From NCBI GenBank assembly GCA_000824825.2, contig LM655171.1, forward strand, positions 79,007-117,590: 38,584 bases of DNA, in the 5' to 3' direction. A program made the translations under genes and the position numbers. The number at the start of each line of letters is the position of its first letter. Position 1 is the stretch's first letter. Source of the stretch: Mesorhizobium sp. ORS 3324 (GTDB lineage Bacteria > Pseudomonadota > Alphaproteobacteria > Rhizobiales > Rhizobiaceae). The notes under the pieces were generated by a model. The model ran no database searches. It had not been told where the DNA came from and saw only the letters and a program-made list of their open reading frames with translations. This document shows positions 24,631 through 32,849 of this stretch, piece by piece.

Positions 24631-25607
24631 TAGGGAATGAGGACGGTCGTGCCGGTCGTCTTGCGGCCTTCAAGATCGGATTGCGCTTGCGCGGCGTCTT
24701 TCAGCGCATAGCGCTGGTTGATCTTGATCTCGACGGCGCCGCTCAGCACCACATCAAAGAGCGCCTCAGCCGACGCCACCAGATCCTCGCGCTTGGCGTT
24801 GTAGACGAAGATCGTCGGCCGCGTTGCGTAGAGCGAGCCTTTCTGCGCCAGCAGCGACATAGAGAAAGGCGGGATCGGGCCGGACGACTGGCCGAAGCTG
24901 ACGAACATGCCGAGGGGCTTGAGGCAATCGAGCGAGGCGGGGAACGTGTCGTTGCCGACGGAATCGTAGACGACATCACATTTCCGGCCGCCGGTGATGG
25001 CGGCAACGCCGGCGACGAAATCCTGCTCCTTGTAATTGATGACATGGTCGAAGCCATGCGCCTTTGCGAGCTCGATCTTGTCGGCGGAGCTCGCCGTGCC
25101 GATCACCGTCGCGCCGAGATGCTTTGCCCATTGGCCGAGGATGAGGCCGACGCCGCCGGCGGCGGCATGGTAGAGGATCGTGTCGCCCGCCTTCACAGGA
25201 TAAGTGCGGCGCAGCAGATATTCCGCCGTCATGCCCTTCAGCATCATGGACGCCGCCTGCTCATCGCTGATGCCGTCCGGCACCTTGACCACACGGTCGG
25301 CGGCGATCACCCGTTCCTCGCAATAGGCGCCGACATTGACGGCATAGGCGATGCGGTCGCCGGGCTTCAGCCAGTCGACGCCGGCGCCGACGGCGAGCAC
25401 CACGCCGGCCGCCTCGCTGCCCGGGATCAGCGGGAACCCGCCGGGCGGTGGATAAAGGCCCGAACGATGATAGACGTCGATGAAGTTGAGGCCGATCGCG
25501 GTATGCCGGACCAGGACCTGCCCGGCGCCCGGCTGGCCGGGATCGGCATCCTCATAGGTCAGAACTTCGGGGCCGCCATGGGCGTGAATGCGGATTGCCT
25601 TGGACAT
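24630..25607 (-). CDS. NADPH:quinone oxidoreductase (zeta-crystallin-like)
   Basis: The 325-residue protein is a zinc-free medium-chain dehydrogenase/reductase of the QorA type, which reduces quinones or enones with NADPH. It has the N-terminal GroES-like fold (LVRHTAIGLNFIDVYHRSGLYPPP; PGSEAAGVV), and the coenzyme-binding AAAGGVGLILGQWAKHLGATVIGTAS with a Rossmann glycine motif near residue 148. The end TGTTVLIP is typical of the group. The zinc-binding cysteine cluster of alcohol dehydrogenases is absent, as expected. It lies downstream of pcs on the same strand, with a palindromic repeat between them and a second repeat at its stop codon. Function as quinone reductase is likely; the natural substrate is not known. 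Confidence 0.92.
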   Translation of the reverse strand: MSKAIRIHAHGGPEVLTYEDADPGQPGAGQVLVRHTAIGLNFIDVYHRSGLYPPPGGFPLIPGSEAAGVVLAVGAGVDWLKPGDRIAYAVNVGAYCEERVIAADRVVKVPDGISDEQAASMMLKGMTAEYLLRRTYPVKAGDTILYHAAAGGVGLILGQWAKHLGATVIGTASSADKIELAKAHGFDHVINYKEQDFVAGVAAITGGRKCDVVYDSVGNDTFPASLDCLKPLGMFVSFGQSSGPIPPFSMSLLAQKGSLYATRPTIFVYNAKREDLVASAEALFDVVLSGAVEIKINQRYALKDAAQAQSDLEGRKTTGTTVLIP

Positions 25608-25642
25608 CGCTCAACTCTCTCGGAATGGGAATAGGATTGGGG

Positions 25643-25681
25643 GCATGATCCCGAAAAGCCGGTTTTCGGAAAGGATCATGC
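25643..25681. repeat. Palindromic intergenic repeat (family B, copy 1)
   Basis: A 39-bp hairpin with outer arms GCATGATCC (25643-25651) and GGATCATGC (25673-25681) and an inner CGAAAA...TTTTCG. It lies 18 bp beyond the pcs stop on the minus strand and before the qor start. The related copy at 29559-29602 shares both outer arms. Confidence 0.75.
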
Positions 25682-25698
25682 TCCAACAAGAAGTTAGG

Positions 25699-26517
25699 TC
25701 AGGGCTTCTTGGCGCCAAGCTTGGGAAACATCTGCATGATGCCCCCGATGCAGGCGAGATAGAGGCCGGTGATGGTGATGCCGATCTTGGTGAAATCGCT
25801 GACCTGCTCACCCAGCACGCCGATCTTGTTGTAGAAGCTGGCGAGCGCGGCCTGCGCCAGCGCAAGCGCGCCGAAGGCGCACCACAAGAGGATCATGCCG
25901 AGATTGAGCGACCTGAGCCGCACAACCCGCACCGGATGGATGAAGTTGATCGGCAGAAAAGTGAGGATGCCGGCGACCACCACCACGGCGAAGGAAACCC
26001 ATGGTCCCGGTTCGATGACGAAGAGCGTGAACACCACCATGTTCCAGACGACCGGGAACCCCTTGAAGAAGTTCTCCTTCGTCTTCATGCCGGTGTCGGC
26101 ATAGTAGATCGCGCTCGACACCACGATGATCGCCGCCGACAGGAAGGACAGGTTCTCGCCCATGAAGCCGCGCTGGTAGAGCGCGAAGGCCGGGATGAGC
26201 ACATAGGTCACGTAGTCGATGATGTTGTCGAGCATTTCCCCCGACCATGTCGGCAGGATCTCCTTGACTTCGAGCTTCCTGGCGATCGGGCCGTCGATGC
26301 CGTCGACGAACAGCGCCAGCCCCAGCCACCAGAACATTGCGGTCCAGCGCTCCTCGCTCGCCGCGACCAGCGACAGGAAGGCCAGGAACGAACCCGACGC
26401 GGTAAGCAGGTGCACCGAGAACGCGCGCGCCTGCGGCCACGTCACCTTCTTCTTCGGCCGCGGAATCCGCTCCGCGATCTTCTTGGCCGCTTTCCTGGCT
26501 GTTGTGTTCTTGCTCAC
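25699..26517 (-). CDS. pcs: Phosphatidylcholine synthase
   Basis: Pcs condenses CDP-diacylglycerol with choline to phosphatidylcholine in the inner membrane, a one-step route found mainly in host-associated alphaproteobacteria. The protein has the CDP-alcohol phosphotransferase motif in the form DGIDGPIARKL...GEMLDNIIDYVTY, with the metal-binding aspartates, and eight or so hydrophobic helices. The N-terminus is lysine-rich (NTTARKAAKKIAERIPRPKKK). I choose the GTG at 26517 because it overlaps the DUF1326 stop as GTGA and has GAGG upstream, giving 272 residues; a TTG at 26529 would add four. It follows DUF2182 and DUF1326 in one transcription unit. Confidence 0.95.
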   Translation of the reverse strand: MSKNTTARKAAKKIAERIPRPKKKVTWPQARAFSVHLLTASGSFLAFLSLVAASEERWTAMFWWLGLALFVDGIDGPIARKLEVKEILPTWSGEMLDNIIDYVTYVLIPAFALYQRGFMGENLSFLSAAIIVVSSAIYYADTGMKTKENFFKGFPVVWNMVVFTLFVIEPGPWVSFAVVVVAGILTFLPINFIHPVRVVRLRSLNLGMILLWCAFGALALAQAALASFYNKIGVLGEQVSDFTKIGITITGLYLACIGGIMQMFPKLGAKKP

Positions 26518-27128
26518 GGGCCTCGCCAATCCAGCTTGCAGATCTCGGCCGAGCGGCCGGCGAAATTCCAGTTGCGACCGAAGGCGCGCATCCTGCTCTT
26601 GTCGGACTTCGCCACGATGATTTCCGGCGCGATCCAGTATTCGGAATTGGTGATGACGGTATCCTTCTCACGGTCCTTGCCGGGCACCGGCGTCACCGCG
26701 CCGTCGATAATCTTCGGTATCTGGAAGACGCGCGTCTTGTCGCGCGTCTCATAGGTGATCGGCACCTGCTCGACGCCGAGGAATTTGCCGACCAGGATCG
26801 ACAGCAGCGACGTGGTGCCGCCGACCTTGCCAGTGAAGATTTTTGTCAGTGCCTTCGTCGCATAGATGGAGGCGCGCTTGTCGATGAACAGGCCGGCGGT
26901 CCAGTTCCCGCGGCTCATATAGCCAGGGATTTCCATGACCAGCCCAAGATTGAGGCCGGAAAGGTCGACCTCGCCGAAGTGGCCGGCATCGACGCGGAAT
27001 CCGGCCCAGGTCTGGCAGTAGCCCTCGCTCGGCGGGTGGCTGCCGAGCGACAGGACGCAGGGGCAGAAAACCGTGCAATTGCAGGAAAGCACCAGCTCTC
27101 CTTTCATCGCCCAGCTTTGATCGGTCAT
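26514..27128 (-). CDS. DUF1326 domain-containing protein
   Basis: The 204-residue cytoplasmic protein has the DUF1326 hallmark near its N-terminus, a cysteine cluster SCNCTVFCPCVLS (C16, C18, C22, C24) that looks like a metal site. The remainder is a beta-rich fold with GYCQTWAGFRVDAGHFGEVDLSGLNLGLV and a later GRNWNF. GGGGAG lies about seven bases before the ATG at 27128. It starts 13 bp after the DUF2182 gene, and its TGA overlaps the pcs start. DUF1326 and DUF2182 genes commonly occur side by side, which suggests a shared metal-related role; I cannot name the metal. Confidence 0.88.
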   Translation of the reverse strand: MTDQSWAMKGELVLSCNCTVFCPCVLSLGSHPPSEGYCQTWAGFRVDAGHFGEVDLSGLNLGLVMEIPGYMSRGNWTAGLFIDKRASIYATKALTKIFTGKVGGTTSLLSILVGKFLGVEQVPITYETRDKTRVFQIPKIIDGAVTPVPGKDREKDTVITNSEYWIAPEIIVAKSDKSRMRAFGRNWNFAGRSAEICKLDWRGP

Positions 27129-27141
27129 CGAATTTCTCCCC

Positions 27142-28032
27142 TCAGGCCGAAACTAATAGCAGGGCGACGGCCCACACAAGCAGTATCGCACCGGCGACCC
27201 GGCTTGCCATCCTGCCGGCGGTCTGTTTTTCGATCAGGGTGAACAGGCCGATCAGCCCCATCCAGAAGATGTTCATCGCGCCAACGGCAAACATCACCAG
27301 CATCAGCGCCCAGCAGCAGCCGAGGCACCAGACGCCCTGCTCCACGCCGAGCCGGAAGATGCGCTCTGGTTTCGCGCTCCAGTTGGCGAACAGGATCGAG
27401 AACGGGTTCCGGCATTTCTTCAGGCAGGCCTGCTTCAGACCGCTGAATTGATAGAGGCCGGCAATCGCCAGGGCCGCGGCTCCGGCAAGCCCGATCGCAG
27501 GATCGAGCACCTGCCCCGAGGCGGCGAAAGCATAGACCGCAAGCGTCAGCGCGGCGAACGCCACCGAGGCCGCAAGCCAGGTCGTGAGATACCCAGCAAC
27601 CAGGACCAGTGGATGGATGACGGGCTCGCCCTTGATGCTGGCCGTATCGGCGATCTCGCAATAGGTGCGGACCAGCGGGGCGGCCGAAGGCAACATCGCT
27701 GCCACGGCCATCAGGAACCACATCAGGATAAGCGCCGGCGCCTGCGCGCCCGCGGAGCCTGCAAGGGGCGCTGGCGCAAGACAAAGGGCGAAAAACCGAT
27801 CAAGGAATTCCGGCAGCGGCAAGCGCGGCAAGTGCTTGAGCAGCGCATCGCCAGGAGCGCCGGCCGGGCGACCTTCGGCGCCGCGAATCGCCATGGCCGC
27901 GAGGATGAGCCACGCAAGGGCGACGCCCGCGCCAATCGTGACCGTCACGGCGATGCGCGGGCTTCGCGCGAGTCCCGCCGTTGCGCGGCCGGCGCGGTCG
28001 AGATTGCTGAAATCATGCTCCTGGCCGGTCAT
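27142..28032 (-). CDS. DUF2182 integral membrane protein (predicted metal-binding)
   Basis: From the ATG at 28032 the 296-residue protein has about seven transmembrane helices and the DUF2182 signature ILMWFLMAVAAMLPSAAPLV near residue 105, with its conserved Met residues. Cysteine pairs in ACLKKCRNPFSIL and WCLGCCWALML could bind a metal within the membrane. The C-terminal half ends in a hydrophobic helix. The frame is open far upstream to 28746, but that part is antisense to the flavoprotein gene and is not included. It is the first gene of the DUF2182-DUF1326-pcs unit and is divergent from the UbiH-like gene. Confidence 0.88.
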   Translation of the reverse strand: MTGQEHDFSNLDRAGRATAGLARSPRIAVTVTIGAGVALAWLILAAMAIRGAEGRPAGAPGDALLKHLPRLPLPEFLDRFFALCLAPAPLAGSAGAQAPALILMWFLMAVAAMLPSAAPLVRTYCEIADTASIKGEPVIHPLVLVAGYLTTWLAASVAFAALTLAVYAFAASGQVLDPAIGLAGAAALAIAGLYQFSGLKQACLKKCRNPFSILFANWSAKPERIFRLGVEQGVWCLGCCWALMLVMFAVGAMNIFWMGLIGLFTLIEKQTAGRMASRVAGAILLVWAVALLLVSA

Positions 28033-28134
28033 GGCACTCGAATGGGCCGAATCGCCGCGTTGATCAAGTCTGCCGATCTGCCCTATATCCACCTGAAGGC
28101 CTGACGGGCCGCTCATCACTGATGGAAGCCTGGC

Positions 28135-29346
28135 GTGGAGCAGAACGACAAAGCCCGCATATTGGTTGCCGGCAGCGGCCCGGCCGGCCTGATCGCGGCC
28201 CTCGGCTTCGCCGAGGCAGGCTTTGCCGTGACGCTCGTTGGCCCGGAGGCCACCAGCAACGACGGCCGCACCACCGCCCTGATGAACCCGTCGCTGAAAG
28301 TCCTCGAGCGGCTCGGCGTGCTGGACGAACTCAGGCCGCAGGCGGCGCCGCTGAAGGTTATGCGCATCGTCGACGCGACCCGCCGGCTGATCCGCAGCCC
28401 GACCGTGACCTTCCGCGCCAGCGAGATCGGCGAGGAGCAGTTCGGGCTCAATATGCCGAACAATGTCCTGATCCCGGTGCTCGCCAAGGCGGTTGCCGCT
28501 CACCCGGGCATCGAGTGGCGAAAGGCGATGGTCGAGACTTGGCGGCTCGACGCCGCGCGGGCCCATGCGAGCCTGGCCGACGGCAGCGAGGTCTCCGCAT
28601 CGCTGGCGGTCGCGGCCGACGGACGCCTGTCGCCGGCGCGCGAAGCCGCCGGCATAAGGGCGTCCGCGCGGCCCTACCCGCAGTCGGCGCTCGTTCTCAA
28701 TTTCAGCCATCGCAGCGAGCATGGCTTCATCTCGACCGAATTCCACACCGAGACCGGACCGTTCACGCAGGTGCCGCTGCCGGGCAAGCGTTCCAGCCTC
28801 GTCTGGGTGGTGAAACCGGAAAAGGCGAAGGAGCTCGCAGCGCTCGACGATGCCGCGCTGTCAGCCCGGGTCGAGGAGCAGATGCAATCCATGCTCGGCC
28901 GGGTTTCGGTCGAGCCCGGCCGGCAGGTCTATCCGCTGTCGGCGGCCTCGCCAGGCCGCTTCGCGCAAAACCGCGTGGCGCTTGTCGGGGAAGCCGCCCA
29001 TGTCTTCCCGCCGATCGGCGCGCAGGGCCTCAACCTCGGCATCAGGGATATCGACGATCTGATTGGAATCGCCAGCGAAAACCGCGGCGACCCAGGCTCG
29101 CGGCTGAGCCTCGCCGCGTATGACACCAGGCGCCGCCCAGACATATTGGCGCGCAGCAGCGCGGTGAACCTGCTCAATATGTCGCTCTTGTCCAACATGC
29201 TCCCGGCCCAGCTGGCGCGCAGCGCCGGTCTCAGCGTGCTGGGCAGCTTCGCCCCGCTGCGCGCCTTCTTCATGCGCGAAGGCCTGCAGCCCGGCAGCGG
29301 TTTTCGGGCATTCGCCGGCGGCTTCCGGAAACAGGCCGCGCGCTAA
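28135..29346 (+). CDS. FAD-dependent monooxygenase, UbiH/Coq6-like
   Basis: This 403-residue flavoprotein belongs to the UbiH/UbiF/PHBH family, whose members hydroxylate ubiquinone precursors. It has the FAD-binding AGSGPAGLIAALGFAEAGFAVTL near residue 12, the DG motif AADGRLSPAREAAGI near 160 and the second FAD signature VALVGEAAHVFPPIGAQGLNLGIRD near 283. The start is GTG at 28135, with GGAAG about eight bases upstream. Length and motif order fit ubiquinone hydroxylases, and Rhizobiales often have UbiL/UbiM-type relatives, but the exact ring position cannot be assigned. It is divergent from the DUF2182 gene with about 100 bp between starts. Confidence 0.88.
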   Translation: MEQNDKARILVAGSGPAGLIAALGFAEAGFAVTLVGPEATSNDGRTTALMNPSLKVLERLGVLDELRPQAAPLKVMRIVDATRRLIRSPTVTFRASEIGEEQFGLNMPNNVLIPVLAKAVAAHPGIEWRKAMVETWRLDAARAHASLADGSEVSASLAVAADGRLSPAREAAGIRASARPYPQSALVLNFSHRSEHGFISTEFHTETGPFTQVPLPGKRSSLVWVVKPEKAKELAALDDAALSARVEEQMQSMLGRVSVEPGRQVYPLSAASPGRFAQNRVALVGEAAHVFPPIGAQGLNLGIRDIDDLIGIASENRGDPGSRLSLAAYDTRRRPDILARSSAVNLLNMSLLSNMLPAQLARSAGLSVLGSFAPLRAFFMREGLQPGSGFRAFAGGFRKQAAR

Positions 29347-29674
29347 GGTGACACATCTGGGCCTTCCGCTTTCCGACCCGAAACCATCGCGTGCGCCGAT
29401 CCGTAGCTTGGTAGCAAGATGCGGCATTGGAGCGGGCCGATATCCCGGCCAAATAGGGCCCAAGCCGAAAGTCGGGGTCGATTCTTGGCTGCGCGACGTG
29501 TAGATTCAAGACCTTAGGCGCCTTGCGCGCAAGCCACTGACGGCGCCTCGGGACCAGCGCATGACCCCGAAAATCGGAATCGATTTTCAGAAAGGATCAT
29601 GCCCAAATTAAAGGTGCTGCAGCGTCCTTTTGCGCGTCCGAAAGGGACGCGCGGCGCTGTAGGTGGTGAGTGAG
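29347..29674. other. Intergenic region before hspQ with hairpins
   Basis: No gene. It contains the palindrome CTTGCGCGCAAG (29522-29533), the family B repeat (29559-29602), and just before hspQ a stem GCGCGTCC (29632-29639) / GGACGCGC (29645-29652) with an outer CTGCAGCG/CGCTGTAG pairing (about 29618-29662). The last hairpin ends about 13 bases before the hspQ ATG. I find no clear heat-shock promoter. Confidence 0.45.
29559..29602. repeat. Palindromic intergenic repeat (family B, copy 2)
   Basis: A 44-bp element with arms GCATGACCC (29559-29567) and GGATCATGC (29594-29602), one mismatch, and an inner GAAAATCG/CGATTTTC. It corresponds to the element at 25643-25681 with a longer centre. Confidence 0.7.
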
Positions 29675-29998
29675 ATGAAGACGGCCAAATTCGCGATCGG
29701 ACAAGTGGTTCGCCACCGGCTGTTTCCATTCCGCGGCGTGATCTTCGATGTCGATGCGCAATTCGCCAACACTGAGGAATGGTACGAAGCCATTCCCGCG
29801 GATATGCGTCCGCGCAAGGACCAGCCTTTCTACCACCTTCTCGCCGAGAATTCCGAGACCGAGTACATCGCCTACGTGTCCGAGCAGAACCTGCTCGAGG
29901 ACCGGTCGGGCGAGCCTATCCGGCATCCGCAGATCGGCGAGATGTTCGACAAGCTGCCCGACGGGCGCTACGAGCCGAAACGCCATTCAAAGCACTGA
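29675..29998 (+). CDS. hspQ: Heat shock protein HspQ
   Basis: HspQ is a small hemimethylated-DNA-binding (YccV-like) protein that in enterobacteria acts as a specificity factor for the Lon protease. The 107-residue product from the ATG at 29675 is strongly conserved: KTAKFAIGQVVRHRLFPFRGVIFDVD, NTEEWY, DQPFYHLLAEN, YIAYVSEQNLL and the proline-bounded C-terminus. The frame extends to a GTG at 29663 (four extra residues), which lies at the base of a hairpin and is less likely. It is monocistronic and ends at a shared bidirectional terminator with the IalB gene. Confidence 0.93.
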   Translation: MKTAKFAIGQVVRHRLFPFRGVIFDVDAQFANTEEWYEAIPADMRPRKDQPFYHLLAENSETEYIAYVSEQNLLEDRSGEPIRHPQIGEMFDKLPDGRYEPKRHSKH

Positions 29999-30016
29999 CG
30001 GCTGAACGCCGGCAAC

Positions 30017-30048
30017 AAAAAAAGCGGAGCACATTGCCCCGCTTTTTT
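30017..30048. terminator. Bidirectional terminator between hspQ and the IalB-family gene
   Basis: AAAAAAAGCGG (30017-30027) pairs with CCGCTTTTTT (30039-30048) across a loop of about 11 bases. It gives a GC stem flanked by A and T tracts that works for both converging genes. Confidence 0.85.
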
Positions 30049-30073
30049 GTTTCCGGAGAAACGCTCCGGCAAA

Positions 30074-30694
30074 TCAGTTGGCGGTTTTCGCCTTGTCCTG
30101 CTCTTCCTTGAGCTTCTTGGCGAAGTCCTGATTGTTCTTGGCGACGAAGTCCTGCAGCTTCTTCTGGCGGTCCTCGATGTCCGACTGCTGCAGCGGCGGA
30201 CCATCATAGGCGTCGCCGAAGCCCGTCAGCGCGACCTTGATCGGGTTCGGCTGGTTCTGAAAGTTGACCGAGGTGAGCGTGATCTGCTTGCCTTTCTTGA
30301 ACGAGCCGACGAGCTGGTCGGTCAGCGGCACTTCGGCGACGCAGCGGTCCGGGAAGCAGATCACATAGTCGAGCTTCTGCGCCTTGCCGGCATCGATCTG
30401 CAGGCCGATGCCCGGAGGCACGAGGCGGCCGGTCGGAACCGTCACCTGGAACACCTTGCGGTTCACCTTGCCCTTGAGCTCGATCAGGCTGATGCCGGTG
30501 ACGAGCTGGCCATTGCCGGCGGTGACGATGTTTTGCACGTTGCAGATGTCGACGTCTTCCTGCTTGGTGCAGGCCTTGAACCAGCCCTGCGGAATCTGCG
30601 GCGGCTGCTGCGCCGAGGCGGTGAAAAGCCCGGCGCCCAGAACGCCGACCACGCCTGCGGCCAGTACCGAAAGGCGGTACGCGTTGATCGTCAT
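30074..30694 (-). CDS. Invasion-associated locus B (IalB) family protein
   Basis: The 206-residue exported protein has a signal peptide (AYRLSVLAAGVVGVLGAGLFTASA) and an IalB-type domain named after a Bartonella factor involved in erythrocyte entry. Features are QGWFKACTKQEDVDICNVQNIV near residue 35, LVPPGIGLQIDAGKAQKLDYVICFPDRCVAEVPL in the middle, and a lysine-rich helical tail (QDFAKKLKEEQDKAKTAN). Four cysteines (ACTKQEDVDIC and ICFPDRC) make two plausible disulfides. IalB-like proteins are widespread in free-living and symbiotic Rhizobiales, so an invasion role here is not implied. The ATG at 30694 gives the best signal peptide; a GTG at 30703 would add three residues. Confidence 0.9.
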   Translation of the reverse strand: MTINAYRLSVLAAGVVGVLGAGLFTASAQQPPQIPQGWFKACTKQEDVDICNVQNIVTAGNGQLVTGISLIELKGKVNRKVFQVTVPTGRLVPPGIGLQIDAGKAQKLDYVICFPDRCVAEVPLTDQLVGSFKKGKQITLTSVNFQNQPNPIKVALTGFGDAYDGPPLQQSDIEDRQKKLQDFVAKNNQDFAKKLKEEQDKAKTAN

Positions 30695-30988
30695 ATGGTG
30701 CACTTTCCTCTCAAATGATCCCGGGGACCGGCTTCTTCGTGCCGTGTGGTCCAGCTACCTGTTGCCCAAATGAGGCAACAGCATGACTTCGGAGCGCGTG
30801 TTACACCGCCGGCGGCGCTGAATCCAGCCCGCTTTCCGCGTTTTTCTTCCAGGTTTCGTATCCCTGGACCGCCCCCGATTGGCTACGGACCGGCTGAACC
30901 CAATTCGCGTGGGGGCGCGATTCAATCGGGGGGCGAAATGCTCTAGGGTGCGTGACGAATCACAAAGCCGCCCGGCAAGGAGACGGTC

Positions 30989-32809
30989 ATGGACCGCGTT
31001 CTCGTCCGGCTTATCGCCGCGACCTCGTTTCTGGCCCTTTCGCTGCTTCCGGCCTTGTCGGAGCCGAAGCACGGCATTGCCATGCAGGGCGAGCCGGCGC
31101 TGCCTCCCGACTACGCGCATTTCAACTACGTCAATCCCGATGCGCCGAAGGGCGGCAGCGTCACCTATTGCGTTGTCGGCAGCTTCGATAACCTCAACCC
31201 GTTCATCCTGAAAAGCCTGCGCACCACGGCGCGCGGCATGATGGACACGGTCTACGGCAACCTCGTCTTCGAGCCGCTGATGCAGCGCAATTACGACGAG
31301 CCTTTCAGCCTCTATGGGCTGCTTGCGGACAGCGCCGACATGGACCCGGACCGCAAGAGCATCGAGTTCCACCTCAATCCCAATGCCAAATGGTCGGACG
31401 GCCAGCCGGTGACGCCGGACGACGTGCTCTTCACCTACGATGTCTTCACCGCCAAGGGTCGTCCGCCTTACAGCGATCGCATGAGCATGATCGCCAAGCT
31501 GGAGAAGACCGGCGATCACAGCGTGAAATTCACCTTCAACGACAAGGCCAACCGCGAATTTCCGCTGATCGTCGCGCTGACGCCGATCATCCCCAAGCAC
31601 GCCTTCGACAAGGACACCTTCGACAAGACGACGCTGAGGCCGCTGATCGGCAGCGGCCCCTATACCGTCGACAAGGTACTGCCCGGCCAGCGCATCGTCT
31701 TCAAGCGCAATCCCAACTACTGGGGCAAGGACATCCCCGCCAAGCGCGGCTTCGACAATTTCGACCAGATCACGATCGAATATTTTCTCAACGCCAACGC
31801 CAAGACGGAAGCATTCAAGAAGGGCATCTGCGCGCTTGATGACGAGACCGATCCGGTCAAGCGCGACCGCGATGTCGACATTCCGGCGTTCCGCAAGGGT
31901 GAGGTGAAGCAGGAATATTTCGACACCGGTATTCCGCCCGTGGTGACGGGCTTCCTGTTTAACACCAGGCTGCCGAAGTTTTCCAATCCGGTCGTGCGGC
32001 GCGCGCTCGGCATGCTCTACGACTTCGAATGGGCGAACAAGAACCTGTTCGCCGGCAAGTTCAACCGCACCATGAGCTTCTGGCAGAACTCGGAGCTGTC
32101 CGCGCTCGGCCATCCGGCCGGCGATCGCGAGAAGGCGCTGCTTGCCCCCTACCCCGACCGTGTGCCCCCGGAGGTCATGGACGGCAGCTGGCGGCCGCCG
32201 GTCACCGACGGTTCCGGCCAGGACCGCAGGGTGCTGAGGGAGGCCTTCGATCTGTTCAAAGGCGCCGGCTATCAGATCCAGGACGGCCGGATGGTTGATC
32301 CGCAGGGAAATCCGTTCGGCTTCGAGATCCTGACGTCGTCGCAGGACGAGGAGCGGCTTGCGGCCCTCTACCAGCGCACGCTGGAGAAGATCGGCATCGC
32401 GGTCACCATCCGCAGCCTCGACGGCGACCAGATCCAGTCGCGCAAGCAGCGGTTCGACTTCGAGGTCCTGGTCGGTACAAGCGGCTTCAACAATTCGTTG
32501 TCGCCCGGCAGCGAGCAACTTGGACGCTGGGGTACTGCTGCGGCCAGGCAGGAAGGGTCGTTCAACCTCGCCGGCGTCGCCGATCCGGCGGTCGACGCGG
32601 CTATCAAGGCGATGCTGAACGCACGCACCAAGGAAGACTATGTCGCCGCGGTCCGCGTGCTCGACCGGCTGCTGATCTCGGGCAACTACATGGTGCCGAT
32701 GCAATACAACACGCAGCAGTGGCTGGCTTACTGGAGCTACCTGGAACATCCGCAAAAGACCCCCATATTCGGCTATCAGCTGCCGACATGGTGGCGAAAG
32801 CCCGACTGA
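30989..32809 (+). CDS. Extracellular solute-binding protein, family 5 (peptide/YejA-like)
   Basis: The 606-residue periplasmic protein has a signal peptide MDRVLVRLIAATSFLALSLLPALS and the SBP_bac_5 fold used by oligopeptide and nickel importers. Visible signatures are NPDAPKGGSVTY, EPLMQRNYDEPFSLYGLLADSADMDPDRKSIEFHLNPNAKWSDGQPVTPDDV, and LIGSGPYTVDKVLPGQRIVFKRNPNYWGKD near residue 215. NPDAPKGG and the long length resemble YejA, part of the YejABEF importer for microcin C and peptides, but no permease or ATPase gene follows. AAGGAG precedes the ATG. The next gene, a DsbA-like protein, starts 40 bp after the stop. The substrate is uncertain. Confidence 0.92.
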   Translation: MDRVLVRLIAATSFLALSLLPALSEPKHGIAMQGEPALPPDYAHFNYVNPDAPKGGSVTYCVVGSFDNLNPFILKSLRTTARGMMDTVYGNLVFEPLMQRNYDEPFSLYGLLADSADMDPDRKSIEFHLNPNAKWSDGQPVTPDDVLFTYDVFTAKGRPPYSDRMSMIAKLEKTGDHSVKFTFNDKANREFPLIVALTPIIPKHAFDKDTFDKTTLRPLIGSGPYTVDKVLPGQRIVFKRNPNYWGKDIPAKRGFDNFDQITIEYFLNANAKTEAFKKGICALDDETDPVKRDRDVDIPAFRKGEVKQEYFDTGIPPVVTGFLFNTRLPKFSNPVVRRALGMLYDFEWANKNLFAGKFNRTMSFWQNSELSALGHPAGDREKALLAPYPDRVPPEVMDGSWRPPVTDGSGQDRRVLREAFDLFKGAGYQIQDGRMVDPQGNPFGFEILTSSQDEERLAALYQRTLEKIGIAVTIRSLDGDQIQSRKQRFDFEVLVGTSGFNNSLSPGSEQLGRWGTAAARQEGSFNLAGVADPAVDAAIKAMLNARTKEDYVAAVRVLDRLLISGNYMVPMQYNTQQWLAYWSYLEHPQKTPIFGYQLPTWWRKPD

Positions 32810-32849
32810 GGCAAACCCCAACTGAAGCAAGCCGAGCAGGGAGACGAGC

